Source: Firmicutes bacterium UBA5389 (GTDB lineage: Bacteria; Bacillota; DTU025). From it: a stretch of 64,000 bases of DNA. Numbering within the stretch: the stretch's first letter is position 1; each line of letters begins with the position of its first letter. The DNA lies in NCBI GenBank assembly GCA_002409965.1, contig DHON01000105.1, positions 26,657-90,656 on the forward strand. The letters run 5' to 3'. Of the stretch, positions 45,244 through 54,487 are shown in pieces. Both the position numbers and the translations under genes were made by a program. The notes beneath the pieces were generated by a model. It had not been told where the DNA came from and made no database searches. It saw nothing but the letters and a program-made list of their open reading frames with translations.

Positions 45244-46722
45244 CTATTCGCCATGTTTTGGCCTGTCGCGTTTGCTTGAACGTGCTCTGTAGTATCCTGG
45301 GTGCTCGGTCACGCTCTCGACTCCGGGGCCCACGTGCCTCGGGATCGCGCCGAGTATCGGCAACCCCAGCACGGCTTCGACCTCTTCAGCCGACTTCATC
45401 GAGGTATCGGCGAACTCCATGACGAACGCCATTCCCACTCCGACGAACACGCCCAGGATCCCAGCAATAGCGGTGTTGAGAAGCTTGCGCGGCTTGACCG
45501 GGATAGTCGGGATAGCTGCCGGGTCTATCCGCCATATGTCCGATGTCTGCATCTGCTCGGTGATGCGCATCTCTTCGTATCTCGTCCTGAGCATTATGTA
45601 TATCTGCTGCGCGACGTCGAGGTCGCGGGTCACGCGCGCCAGGTCCAGTTCCTTCTGGGGCAATGTGCCGAGCCGCGCCTCTTCCGTGGCGATGAGCTTG
45701 GCGAGCGCGTCCGCCTGGGCTCGCGCCGACGCCATCTGCGTCTCGGCCTCGACAACCTGCCTCAGCAGTTGCTCCCGCATGGGGTTGGGGCTGGACACCT
45801 GTGTGCCGACTACCCTAGCCACTGCTGTGTTGAGGTTGGCTTTGACCTCAGCCATCTCGGCTGTGATCTTGAGCACTTCCGGATGCTGCTCCGTGTATTT
45901 CTCGCGCGCTGCGGCGAGCTTGATCTCGAGATCCGCAAGGCGGCTGCGGTAGCCGGCGACCACGGGATCCTCCACGACTGTCTGGCTCGACACCACCGTG
46001 TCGGTCACGCCCCCGAGCTGCTCGCGTATCTTCGAGAGGCGCGCCTGCGTCTCGCCCAAGGAGACCTCGGCTTCGGCCTTCTTGGTCTCAAGGTCCACGA
46101 TCCTCTTTATCTGCGCCTGCGCCTCAGCCGAAGGTTCGAGTATCCGCTTGCCTGACTTTAAGGCAAGCATCCTCTCCTCCGCCTCGCGCAGCTGGATCGT
46201 GGACACCCCTAGCTGCTCCGCGAGGTATTCCCGGGCCGTGCGCGTCGCCGCCTGGTTCATGTCCCGGTTGTGCTCTATCAACACATCCACGAGCGCGTTC
46301 GCAAGATTGGCAGCCAGCTGCTTGTCGGCAAGCTGCACCTTCAGCCGGATGGCATCGGTCTGGGCTATGACCTGGGCCGTAACGGACTTGCGCACGGCTT
46401 CCGCATCGACCGGGTCACGCTCTGGATCCAGTCCCACCCGGGCCAAAGCCCGGTTGAGTATCGTCCGGCTCTTGAGCACCTCCACGTAGTTCCGGGTCAT
46501 GTTGGCCCCGGTGCCCATCAGGCCCAGATCCTCGATGGGCAAGGCCAAGCTCCCGCCCTTGGTCTTCACCATGAAACTCGTCTCGGCCTCGTAGATCGGG
46601 GTCATCGCAGAGCTGACAAAGTAGGCCACGATCATTGCACACACAGTCAGCCCCACAACCAGCCAGGCACGCTTCCATATCGTCTGCCACAATTCCTGTA
46701 GACTGATCTCTTGCTCTTCCAT
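45244..46722 (-). CDS. Wzz/GNVR chain-length and co-polymerase protein
   Basis: ATG 46722 is preceded by GGGGGG; residues further upstream in the frame look non-coding. A first membrane helix (LVVGLTVCAMIVAYFVSSAM) starts the Wzz domain, a long coiled coil follows (about residues 180-400), then a GNVR-like region (RVTRDLDVAQQIYIMLRTRYEEMRI is longer than I quote elsewhere; key residues are L-D-V-A and L-x-R-Y-E) and a second helix (GILGVFVGVGMAFVMEF). It lacks a kinase domain, which is provided by CpsD at 52336-53121. It controls polymer length and links Wzy to export. It starts 13 bases downstream of the poly-SLBB gene. Confidence 0.85.
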   Translation of the reverse strand: MEEQEISLQELWQTIWKRAWLVVGLTVCAMIVAYFVSSAMTPIYEAETSFMVKTKGGSLALPIEDLGLMGTGANMTRNYVEVLKSRTILNRALARVGLDPERDPVDAEAVRKSVTAQVIAQTDAIRLKVQLADKQLAANLANALVDVLIEHNRDMNQAATRTAREYLAEQLGVSTIQLREAEERMLALKSGKRILEPSAEAQAQIKRIVDLETKKAEAEVSLGETQARLSKIREQLGGVTDTVVSSQTVVEDPVVAGYRSRLADLEIKLAAAREKYTEQHPEVLKITAEMAEVKANLNTAVARVVGTQVSSPNPMREQLLRQVVEAETQMASARAQADALAKLIATEEARLGTLPQKELDLARVTRDLDVAQQIYIMLRTRYEEMRITEQMQTSDIWRIDPAAIPTIPVKPRKLLNTAIAGILGVFVGVGMAFVMEFADTSMKSAEEVEAVLGLPILGAIPRHVGPGVESVTEHPGYYRARSSKRDRPKHGE

Positions 46723-46735
46723 GAGCGGCCCCCCG

Positions 46736-49700
46736 TTAGCGCGTAATAATCCCCTTGATCTGGTTGATAGATGACAGGATCCCAATGATCATGTTCCAGT
46801 CTATCTTTTCAGAGAGCGGTACTATGATGATGTCGCCTGACTTCAGCTCGGGGTTGTTCCCCCGCGTTGGATCGATCGTCACTGCCTTAGCCTGCGGATC
46901 TCCCAGAGCTATCTGGATCGCCTCATCGCCTGAGTAGACCATCACCCGGTCGAGCCGCGCCGCGGCTGTGGGACCGCCCGCCATGGCAAGCCCCTCGATA
47001 AGCTTCATGCCGGTCTTGTAGTCGTACAGGCCTGGCCGTGCCACCCCGCCCATCACAGCGATCTTGCGGTTCGCCTCTGGAACGAACACCACGTCCCCGT
47101 CTTCCAGGCCTACGGCCTCCGCCTGGGGAAGCCCTCCCCTGAGCAGCCCGTCTACGTCCACCTCAAAGACCCGGCCTGCGCCTTCGCCCTTTCGAGTGAT
47201 CACCACACGGGTGCCATCGCCCGCCTGAGAGAGCCCCCCCGCAGCGGATATGGCGTCTAGGATCGTTGCACCCCGGCGCAGCTCCACCTCGCCCGTTCGG
47301 GCGATATGCCCCGCCACCTGCACCCTGATCCGCCCGGACGGGACGAACAGTATGTCGCCTGGGGCTAGTGCGGGGTTGCGCTTGATGTCGCCTTCGAAAG
47401 CCAGCCGGTCGTCGGCCACCTCAAGCCGCAGGGCGTCCTCAACGCGCTCTCCGCGGTAGAGCCGCACCCGAGCGAGGTCCGCCTTGGCCAACGGCCCTCC
47501 GGCCATGGCCAGCATCTCCATGAGGGTCATGCCCTCGGTGTAGACGTATACTCCCGGACGGGCTACCTCGCCCATCACCGCCGCCTGCTGGCGCGTGTCG
47601 GGTATGAACACCACATCGCCGTCGCAGAGGATGTGCCCCACATCGCCGCCGCGCAAGGCCTGATCGAGGTCGACCGTTGCCGACGGCCCCGACTTGCCCG
47701 CCGGGATCACCAGCACCGACCGCTTATCGCCGTCAGTCGCCACACCGCCCGCGGCGGCCACTGCATCGATCACCCGCGCTCCCAGCGGCAGCTCATACGA
47801 GCCCGGCCGGCCCGCCCGGCCGATCACACTCACATTCATCATCCGAGACCCCACGCTGACCACGTCTCCCGGGCTGACCCGCGGGTTCTCGGTCACCTTG
47901 CCGGAGAACAACACCTTGCCGCATCCCAGAGGCTGGGCCGCGCCCGCGGCGAGCGCTCCATCCTTGTAGACAGTCACGCTCTCCAAGGACGCCTCCGCGG
48001 TTGTTCCGCCAGCCGCGGCAATCGCGTCGAGCAACCTCGCCCCGCGCTGGAGCTTGTAAGCCCCGGGCCGAGCCACCTCGCCCAGCACCAGCACTTGCCC
48101 GGAGGTCTCCGGGACGAAGATCACATCGCCATCGGCTAGCAGCACCGGCGCTTCAGAGCTCGGCTCCTCCCCATCGGCGCTCGGCTCGGCATTGGCGCCC
48201 CCGATGGCCGCCTCCAGGTCCACTGTCAGAACCTCGGACTTCGTCGCGCTCCTCTCCGGCCTGCGCGCCACCGAGGCCCGCGCCGCATCCGCGTCAGCGC
48301 GCGTTCCGCCGGCCGCGGCCACCGCGTCCACCACGGACGCGCCCGGCTGCAGCTCGAACGTGCCCGGCCGCGCCACAGCCCCCATCACGTTCACCGTGAT
48401 CATCCGGCTTGCGACCACAATCACATCGCCCGCACGCACCTCAGGGTTGTCCCTCGCGCCTTCAGGCAGAAGCGATTTTCCGGTTCCAATTGATATATAG
48501 CTAGGGCCTGAGAGAATCCCTTCAGAGAATATCGAAACCTTTTCCAAAGACGCCTTGGGGGTCACTCCGCCCGCAGCAGCTATCACATCCAGCAATTGCG
48601 CGCCCTTGGGGAGCTTGTACGACCCGGGCCGCGCCACCTCGCCCAAGACCAGAGCCTGCCCAGGCACTGCCTCCGGGACGAACAGCGCATCGCCGTCTTC
48701 CAGCACTGGCAGGGGCGCAACTGGAGGCTTGCCCGGCGCGTCCTGGGCGTCCGTGGCGTCCAACGCCGATGCCACGTCGAGCTCGAGGGAGAACGCCCCA
48801 TCAGTCGTCTTGCGCGCTAAGGCCACGCGCGTTCCGTCCCCGGCGGAGGTCACCCCGCCTGCGGCGGCAATCGCATCCAGAGCCGTTGCGCCGCGCCCCA
48901 GCATCACCTGGCCCGGCTTCGCCACAAGCCCGGCCACGTACACCCGAAGTTGGGCGCCGGGCACCACAATCACTGAGCTCGGCTCAACCACGGGATTGGC
49001 CTTGATGTCGCCATCGTAGACCAGACGGTCGTCCGCCACTTCGAGATCGACGCCGTCAGCAGGCTCGCCCCCGCGGTATACCTTCACGCGTCCCAGATCT
49101 GCCGCGTCAAGCGGCCCTCCCGCCGCGGCTATAGCCTCCATCAGGCGAGTGCCCTCATCTACGGGGTAGACCCCCGGACGGGCCACCGCCCCGAGCACCG
49201 CGACCTGCTGTTTCCTGAGCTTCTCAGGGGCTTCGGGGATGTAGATCACGTCTCCCTCGGCCAGCGCGGCGTTGGCCTCGCCCTTCGGGTCGCGCCCCAG
49301 CACATCCAGATCGAGCCCGTCGATTGTCCCGGAAGCGCCGGTGTTCCCATCGGTCGCCCGGGTCAGCACAACGTGCTTCGCGTCTCCTAGGGCCGATGCC
49401 CCGCCCGCCGCGGCCACCGCATCGAGCAGACGCGCCCCGGCGGCAAGCTCATACACCCCGGGCCGCGCCGCCGCGCCCATAACGGTCACGTTGATCATGC
49501 GAGACCCAACTACCACAACATCGTTCGGTCCAAGCGGCGGGTTCGAAGTTGCATCCCCTGCGAACAGCACCTTGCCCTGCCCCATTGGGGAGCCCGTTGC
49601 CGCGGAGGCGTCCCCGCCCGAGTAGATCGTCACGTTCTCCAGAGACGCGCGCGCGTTGAGCCCGCCCGCGGCAGCCACCGCATCGGCAAGCTTCGCCCCG

Positions 49701-52318
49701 CGCAGGAGCTTGTACGCCCCGGGCCGAGCCACCTCGCCCAACACCACTATCTGTCCGGCGAGCTCTGGCACATACACCGTGTCGCCGTCTTCGAGCTGAA
49801 GGCCTGGCTTCCCGGGCAGGTCCGCCTGGTCCGCCCGGTCCGCACCCGAGAGAATCGCTTCCACATCTATCTCGATGACCCGGACGGCGTTCTCGCCGTC
49901 CGTTCCGCCCTGGCCCTCATACACCTTCACCTGCGCAAGGTCGGCCTTGCCGGTTGGACCGCCCGCCGCGGCCAGCACGTCCAGGAGGGTCGTATCGGGA
50001 CGAACCGGGTACACGCCCGGACGGGCTACTTCGCCGATGACCGCGATCTGCCGCGCGCGCGCCTCCGGAACGAACAGCGCATCGCCATCTTCCAGCACAG
50101 GCAGGGGAGCAACCGGCGGCTTGCCCGGCCTCTCGCCGGCGTCCAGGGCGGATGTCACATCGAGCTCCAGGGAGAATGCCCCTTGGCCCGTCTTGCGCGC
50201 TAAGGCCACACAGGTCGCATCTCCGGCGGACGTCGCTCCGCCCGCCGCGGCTATAGCGTCAAGAGCGGTCGCCCCGCGCCCGAGCATCACCTGGCCCGGC
50301 TTGGCCACGAACCCCGCCACATACACCCTGACTTCCGCGCCGGGCACCACTATCACTGAACTTGGCTCGACTACTGGGTTGGCCTTGATGTCGCCATCGT
50401 AGACCAGACGGTCATCTGCGACCTCGAGGTCCACGCCATCGGCGGGCTCGCCCCCGCGGTATACCTTCACGCATCCCAGGTCCGCCGCGCTGGACGGCCC
50501 TCCTGCCGCGGCTATGGCCTCCATGAGGCGGGTGCCTTCATCTACTGGATAGACCCCGGGACGGGCCACCGCGCCCAGCACTGCCACCTGCTTTCGCAGC
50601 TTCTCGGGGGCTTCGGGGATGTAGACCACGTCTCCCTCAGCCAGCACCGCGTTGGCATCGCTCTTCGAGTCGCGCCCCAGCGCGTCCAGGTCGAGCCCGT
50701 CAATGGTCCCGGAAGCGCCGTCGCTCCCATCGGCCGCCCGGGTCAGCACAACGTGCTTCGCATCGCCCAGGGCCGACGCCCCGCCCGCCGCGGCCACCGC
50801 GTCGAGCAGACGCGCCCCGGCGGCAAGCTCATACACCCCGGGCCGCGCCGCCGCGCCCACAACGGTCACGTTGATCATGCGAGACCCAACTACCACAACA
50901 TCATTCGGTCCAAGCGGCGGGTTCGAACTGGCGTCCCCCGCAAACAGCACCTTGCCCTGCCCGATTGGAGAGCCCGTCGCCGCGGAGGCGTCCCCGCCCG
51001 CGTAGATCGTCACGTTCTCCAGAGACGCGCGCGCGCTCAGCCCGCCCGCGGCAGCCACCGCATCGGCAAGCTTCGCCCCGCGCAGGAGCTTGTACGCCCC
51101 AGGCCGAGCCACCTCGCCCAGCACCAACACCTGCTGGACGAATTCGGGGATGAATATGGAGTCGCCGTCCTGCGCCGCGGGAGCCGCCCCCCGCGCGCCG
51201 CCGGCGAAGAACGATTCAATGTCTACCTCACTCACCAGCACGTCCTGGCCCTCTGCCCGGGTAAGCACCGCGCGCTGCCCATCGGCATCGGGGCGCAGAC
51301 CGCCGGCGGCGGCAACCACGTCGAGGATGGTGGCGCCGGGTCGCAGGGGGTACACCCCGGGCCGAGCCACTTCGCCTACGATGGACACATGCCCATCGGG
51401 CAGCTCTGGAATGAACAACACATCGCCGCACAGAGCCTGCGGAACCTCGCCTGCCGGGACCTTCCCGTCCAAGATTGCCTGCAGGTCTATGGCGATGTCG
51501 AATGCTTCCGTCGCGCCGGCGCCGGCGCGGGCGCGATAGACCCGCGCATGTGCCAAGTCCGCTCGGGTTGTGGGACCTCCGGCCGCAGCCAGCAAGTCGA
51601 GGATGGTGGCATCGGGGAGCGCAGGGTAGACGCCCGGGCGCGTGACTTGCCCGATGGCGGAAGCCTGACGGTATGCGCGCGGGACGTATATGACCATGCC
51701 CGCCTCAAGCAGGACATCGGCGGCGGGAGAATCTATCGCGGATGCGTAATCCACGGCAACGGCCTCGCCGGATAAGCACGCAGCGGTGATCCCCCCCGCA
51801 TCGGCCAGATCGGTAAGGCCGCCTGCGGCCGCGATGGCAGCCACAGCGCCCGAGCCGCCCGCAAGCTCATACACCCCGGGGCGGGCGACCTCTCCCAGAA
51901 CGATCACGCCGGCCTTGCGGAACTGGATTACGTTGACGGTCACAGAAGGATTCTTTATGTATGAAGACAGAGCTGAGGAGATGTCGGCACCAAGCTGGGC
52001 TGTGGTGCGTCCGCCCGCCGCCACCTGCCCGGCGAGAGGGACAGCGATGCAACCATCCGGACCGATCTGCACGGTCACGCTGAGGTGCTCGTCTCCGAAC
52101 ACGCTGATTGCTACGATGTCACCCTGACCCAGGATATACCCCGCTTCGCAAGGCTCGCCGGATTCTACTGGGGACCCTACTGGCTGGCCTGCGGCAACAG
52201 CCGATACAGACCCGAGGAGCATCGCTGTCAGCAAGAAAACAGCGGCAAGTTGCGCAATCGCGCGGACGGTCCGCCGTGTCCGCGCGTGCATCCTATGTAT
52301 GGTGCAGCATATCGTCAA
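46736..52318 (-). CDS. Giant polysaccharide export protein with about 19 SLBB repeats (1860 aa)
   Basis: A signal peptide (AQLAAVFLLTAMLLGSVSAVAAG) is followed by a Poly_export (Wza-type) domain, residues 58-135 (YILGQGDIVAISVFGDE, SVTVQIGPDG, YIKNPSVTVNVI). Then come about 19 SLBB units, each with G-x-V-A-RPG-x-Y ... L-D-A-I-AAAGG, many ending in DGD-V-x-F-V-P-E. Normal Wza has two or three SLBB domains in about 380 residues. No lipobox cysteine was seen. Residues near the end (WNMIIGILSSINQIKG) are hydrophobic. TTG 52318 opens the frame; ATG 52291 starts the signal peptide directly. It should be secreted and could span a thick wall or form a long export tube. Repeats 4-7 and 9-12 are near copies. 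Confidence 0.85.
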   Translation of the reverse strand: MTICCTIHRMHARTRRTVRAIAQLAAVFLLTAMLLGSVSAVAAGQPVGSPVESGEPCEAGYILGQGDIVAISVFGDEHLSVTVQIGPDGCIAVPLAGQVAAGGRTTAQLGADISSALSSYIKNPSVTVNVIQFRKAGVIVLGEVARPGVYELAGGSGAVAAIAAAGGLTDLADAGGITAACLSGEAVAVDYASAIDSPAADVLLEAGMVIYVPRAYRQASAIGQVTRPGVYPALPDATILDLLAAAGGPTTRADLAHARVYRARAGAGATEAFDIAIDLQAILDGKVPAGEVPQALCGDVLFIPELPDGHVSIVGEVARPGVYPLRPGATILDVVAAAGGLRPDADGQRAVLTRAEGQDVLVSEVDIESFFAGGARGAAPAAQDGDSIFIPEFVQQVLVLGEVARPGAYKLLRGAKLADAVAAAGGLSARASLENVTIYAGGDASAATGSPIGQGKVLFAGDASSNPPLGPNDVVVVGSRMINVTVVGAAARPGVYELAAGARLLDAVAAAGGASALGDAKHVVLTRAADGSDGASGTIDGLDLDALGRDSKSDANAVLAEGDVVYIPEAPEKLRKQVAVLGAVARPGVYPVDEGTRLMEAIAAAGGPSSAADLGCVKVYRGGEPADGVDLEVADDRLVYDGDIKANPVVEPSSVIVVPGAEVRVYVAGFVAKPGQVMLGRGATALDAIAAAGGATSAGDATCVALARKTGQGAFSLELDVTSALDAGERPGKPPVAPLPVLEDGDALFVPEARARQIAVIGEVARPGVYPVRPDTTLLDVLAAAGGPTGKADLAQVKVYEGQGGTDGENAVRVIEIDVEAILSGADRADQADLPGKPGLQLEDGDTVYVPELAGQIVVLGEVARPGAYKLLRGAKLADAVAAAGGLNARASLENVTIYSGGDASAATGSPMGQGKVLFAGDATSNPPLGPNDVVVVGSRMINVTVMGAAARPGVYELAAGARLLDAVAAAGGASALGDAKHVVLTRATDGNTGASGTIDGLDLDVLGRDPKGEANAALAEGDVIYIPEAPEKLRKQQVAVLGAVARPGVYPVDEGTRLMEAIAAAGGPLDAADLGRVKVYRGGEPADGVDLEVADDRLVYDGDIKANPVVEPSSVIVVPGAQLRVYVAGLVAKPGQVMLGRGATALDAIAAAGGVTSAGDGTRVALARKTTDGAFSLELDVASALDATDAQDAPGKPPVAPLPVLEDGDALFVPEAVPGQALVLGEVARPGSYKLPKGAQLLDVIAAAGGVTPKASLEKVSIFSEGILSGPSYISIGTGKSLLPEGARDNPEVRAGDVIVVASRMITVNVMGAVARPGTFELQPGASVVDAVAAAGGTRADADAARASVARRPERSATKSEVLTVDLEAAIGGANAEPSADGEEPSSEAPVLLADGDVIFVPETSGQVLVLGEVARPGAYKLQRGARLLDAIAAAGGTTAEASLESVTVYKDGALAAGAAQPLGCGKVLFSGKVTENPRVSPGDVVSVGSRMMNVSVIGRAGRPGSYELPLGARVIDAVAAAGGVATDGDKRSVLVIPAGKSGPSATVDLDQALRGGDVGHILCDGDVVFIPDTRQQAAVMGEVARPGVYVYTEGMTLMEMLAMAGGPLAKADLARVRLYRGERVEDALRLEVADDRLAFEGDIKRNPALAPGDILFVPSGRIRVQVAGHIARTGEVELRRGATILDAISAAGGLSQAGDGTRVVITRKGEGAGRVFEVDVDGLLRGGLPQAEAVGLEDGDVVFVPEANRKIAVMGGVARPGLYDYKTGMKLIEGLAMAGGPTAAARLDRVMVYSGDEAIQIALGDPQAKAVTIDPTRGNNPELKSGDIIIVPLSEKIDWNMIIGILSSINQIKGIITR
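48671..49745. repeat. Internal duplication in the SLBB gene, copy 1
   Basis: About 1.07 kb, nearly identical to 50063-51125 at an offset of roughly 1380-1392 bases. It encodes SLBB units 9 to 12. Differences are mostly single bases and small in-frame indels, so the duplication is recent or kept alike by gene conversion. Confidence 0.75.
50063..51125. repeat. Internal duplication in the SLBB gene, copy 2
   Basis: Partner of 48671-49745, encoding SLBB units 4 to 7. The offset is a multiple of three, so the reading frame is kept and a four- to five-unit block was added or could be lost by recombination. Confidence 0.75.
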
Positions 52319-52335
52319 TTTGCAACGATCCCCCT

Positions 52336-53121
52336 CTATTGAGCCCTATGTTCCCGTGAAGCCCCGTCCTGGCCGTCCGAGCCATACTTAGAATCGTAGT
52401 AGTAGTAATAACGGTCGTAGTAATGACGATAACCGTAGCGCTTGCGGGCGGGCTCCAGCCCAGTAATGACCGTGCCGAGCACGCGCGCGTCCACAGCTCG
52501 GAGCGCGCCGACCGCCCGCTTCGCGGCGTTCCTGTCGGACATGGCCACATTGACGACAAGGAGCACTCCATCGGCCTTGGAGGCCAGCACCGTGGCGTCT
52601 GTAACCGCCAGCACCGGCGGCGCGTCCAGCACAATCAGGTCCGACATGGATTTGAGCGCGTCGAGAAGGTTGTCCATTCGCTTGCTGTGCAGCAGCTCGG
52701 ATGGATTGGGCGGAGTGAGCCCGGCCGTCACAATTTTCAGCCCTTCTACGGGCCCGTCTTGTAGAGACGCTTCTATGTTGCCCGACACAATGGCCTCTGA
52801 AAGGCCAGGCGATTCGGGCAGTTCAAACTTCTCGTGTATCGTGGACCGACGCATGTCGGCGTCCACCAAGATGACGCTCTCCCCAGCCTGCGCAAACGTA
52901 ATGGCCAGGTTGGCCGCGGTGAGCGACTTGCCTTCCTCAGGCAGAGTGCTGGTTGTAACGAGCACTTTGAGGGAATCGCCGCCGCTTGAGAAGTGGATGT
53001 TGGTGCGGAGCATGCGGTAGGCCTCGCTGGCTGCCGACTTGGGATTGCTAAGGGACACCAGTGCCTGCTTCGGGTCCAAACCGCTTTCTGCGTTTTTTCG
53101 GTTGTTGAACAACTTCAGCAT
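52336..53121 (-). CDS. cpsD: CpsD/CapB-type tyrosine kinase (BY-kinase)
   Basis: The 261-residue cytoplasmic kinase has the expected start (SAASEAYRMLRTNIHFSS), Walker A STLPEEGKSLTAANLA, Walker A' ILVDADMRR, and Walker B LIVLDAPP. The C-terminus has the tyrosine cluster (YGYRHYYDRYYYYYDSKYG) that is autophosphorylated. It works with the Wzz protein as activator and is reset by the CpsB-type phosphatase, here divergently encoded. ATG 53121 follows GGAGG at 10 bases. It is the first gene after the promoter at 53202-53229. Confidence 0.9.
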   Translation of the reverse strand: MLKLFNNRKNAESGLDPKQALVSLSNPKSAASEAYRMLRTNIHFSSGGDSLKVLVTTSTLPEEGKSLTAANLAITFAQAGESVILVDADMRRSTIHEKFELPESPGLSEAIVSGNIEASLQDGPVEGLKIVTAGLTPPNPSELLHSKRMDNLLDALKSMSDLIVLDAPPVLAVTDATVLASKADGVLLVVNVAMSDRNAAKRAVGALRAVDARVLGTVITGLEPARKRYGYRHYYDRYYYYYDSKYGSDGQDGASREHRAQ

Positions 53122-53201
53122 TCAGTCCACGCCTCCATGCATCTACACCCATCGATCCGCAAACCGCGCGCAAATGGAACGCTTTGCCACATGCCGCTAG
53201 T

Positions 53202-53229
53202 ATTATAACATGATTGCCACTAGTGTCCA
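53202..53229 (-). promoter_or_regulatory. Sigma-70/SigA promoter of the polysaccharide operon
   Basis: On the minus strand TGGACA (53224-53229) and TATAAT (53202-53207) are separated by 16 bases. They lie about 80 bases upstream of the cpsD start and face the polysaccharide genes. Confidence 0.65.
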
Positions 53230-53451
53230 TACCCCCAACGACTACCCGCGGATATCGCGATCCCGATGATTTCACCGTATTTTCAGGACTACATTCGTTT
53301 ATTTCCGCATTATGCTCTGCATTCCACATGGAGTCCGTTTTACCTTTCGGAGTTTCCATACTCGCATTTGGCACGGCCTTCCATACTACCGCTTTTCAGG
53401 AGTAGGCCGCCATGACGCTCGTAAGCAATCGCCCACGCCTCGAATCGAACG

Positions 53452-53538
53452 AGCCGTGGTAAGCGACTTGCCCCATTTGGGCAAAGTGCTCGTGGTAACC
53501 AGCACCTTGAGGGAGTCGCCGCTGCTCGAGAATGTGTA
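53452..53538 (-). pseudogene. Fragment of a second BY-kinase gene
   Basis: About 29 codons read YTFSSSGDSLKVLVTTS and TLPKWGKSLTTA, nearly the same as residues 43-71 of the intact CpsD (HFSSGGDSLKVLVTTS, TLPEEGKSLTAA). The flanking sequence does not match. It is a leftover of a duplicated or replaced kinase gene, located upstream of the operon promoter. Confidence 0.7.
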
Positions 53539-53552
53539 ACCGCCTCCCCGCT

Positions 53553-53580
53553 TTCACGAGTTAGCCGGTCGTGCTATCCT
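53553..53580 (+). promoter_or_regulatory. Possible promoter of the cpsB gene
   Basis: TTCACG (53553-53558) and TATCCT (53575-53580) are 16 bases apart and end 22 bases before the cpsB start. The match to consensus is moderate. Confidence 0.3.
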
Positions 53581-53602
53581 AAGTGCAAGGGGGGCCTGAT
53601 GC

Positions 53603-54418
53603 ATGCTGGACATCCACTCTCACATACTCCCCGGCCTAGACGATGGGGCGAGCGGAATCGACGAATCCCTAGAGATGCTTCGCAGCGCGCACCGCGCAGG
53701 GGTCTGCGCCATTGTGGCCACTCCCCATTCAGGGTCGCATCGCCGCTCGCTGCGCACGCCGACCATAGCAAGCGCCCTTGCTCAGCTGGTGCAAGCGGCC
53801 GCGGGCGACCCGGAGGCATCGGCTGTAGGGCTCTACGTGGGCAGCGAGATCATGCTCGACCCGGGAGTCCGAGCAGCGCTGGACGCCGGCGATGTGCCAA
53901 CCCTAGGCGGGAACACGCGGTTTGCGCTGGTGGAGCTGCCGATGTTGGAAGTGCCGCACTACGCAGAAGACGTGCTGTTCGAGCTGGCGGCGGCGGGATA
54001 CGTGCCGGTGCTGGCTCATCCTGAGCGGAACCACGAACTGTCGCAAAGATTCGACATCATGCTCCAGATGATTCGGCGCGGGACTCTGATGCAAGTGGAG
54101 GCAGGGAGCATTGTGGGTGGATACGGGTCCGTTGCCCAGGAATGCGCGCTCGAGATGCTGGACCGGCGCATGTGCCACTTCATCGCGTCCGATGCCCACA
54201 GGCCCGGGGCATACGATAGCCTAGTCCCCCAAGCCCTTGAGGCCGTCACCGCTCGGATGGGGGAAGAAGTCACTACCGCACTCTTTAGGGACAACCCCGC
54301 CGCCGCGCTTGCCGGCGAGAAGCCCGCCTTCCCCAACCCGATTTCCGATGACGAGTGGCGCGGGCGCGACCGCGATCCCCGGAGCATATTTGAATGGCTC
54401 AAGGGCCGGCGTAGGTAG
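53603..54418 (+). CDS. cpsB: CpsB/YwqE-type PHP protein-tyrosine phosphatase
   Basis: The manganese-dependent phosphatase removes phosphate from the BY-kinase tail and so regulates polymer synthesis. PHP motifs are clear: MLDIHSHILPGLDDGA, ATPHSGSHRR, the glycine-glutamate turn of GSEIMLD, LAHPERNHEL, and IASDAHRPG with the final metal ligands. Length 271 is close to the usual 255. ATG 53603 follows GGGGGG at 8 bases. It is divergent from cpsD, unlike in most Bacillota loci where cpsB sits in the operon, so the two may be separately controlled. Confidence 0.9.
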   Translation: MLDIHSHILPGLDDGASGIDESLEMLRSAHRAGVCAIVATPHSGSHRRSLRTPTIASALAQLVQAAAGDPEASAVGLYVGSEIMLDPGVRAALDAGDVPTLGGNTRFALVELPMLEVPHYAEDVLFELAAAGYVPVLAHPERNHELSQRFDIMLQMIRRGTLMQVEAGSIVGGYGSVAQECALEMLDRRMCHFIASDAHRPGAYDSLVPQALEAVTARMGEEVTTALFRDNPAAALAGEKPAFPNPISDDEWRGRDRDPRSIFEWLKGRRR

Positions 54419-54454
54419 CCCAGCCCCAGCCCTGCCGGGCGCACAACGACAAAA

Positions 54455-54480
54455 GCCGGGAGACTCAACATACTCCCGGC
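54455..54480 (-). terminator. Intrinsic terminator of the tRNA gene
   Basis: GCCGGGAG and CTCCCGGC form an 8-bp GC-rich stem with a 10-base loop. On the minus strand TTTT follows directly, just past the tRNA 3' end. It also ends close to the cpsB stop and could block transcription in the tRNA direction into that gene. Confidence 0.75.
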
Positions 54481-54487
54481 TCAAAAG

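Noticed and set aside
45301..46155. 284-codon plus-strand open frame
   Set aside because: Antisense to the Wzz gene, with a His/Arg/Leu-rich composition typical of shadows.
50753..51775. 340-codon plus-strand open frame
   Set aside because: It lies antisense to the poly-SLBB gene and repeats with it; no start signal or family.
46736..52318. Possible CRISPR or tandem-repeat array
   Set aside because: The periodic pattern is protein-level SLBB repetition with long units and no short identical repeats with spacers.
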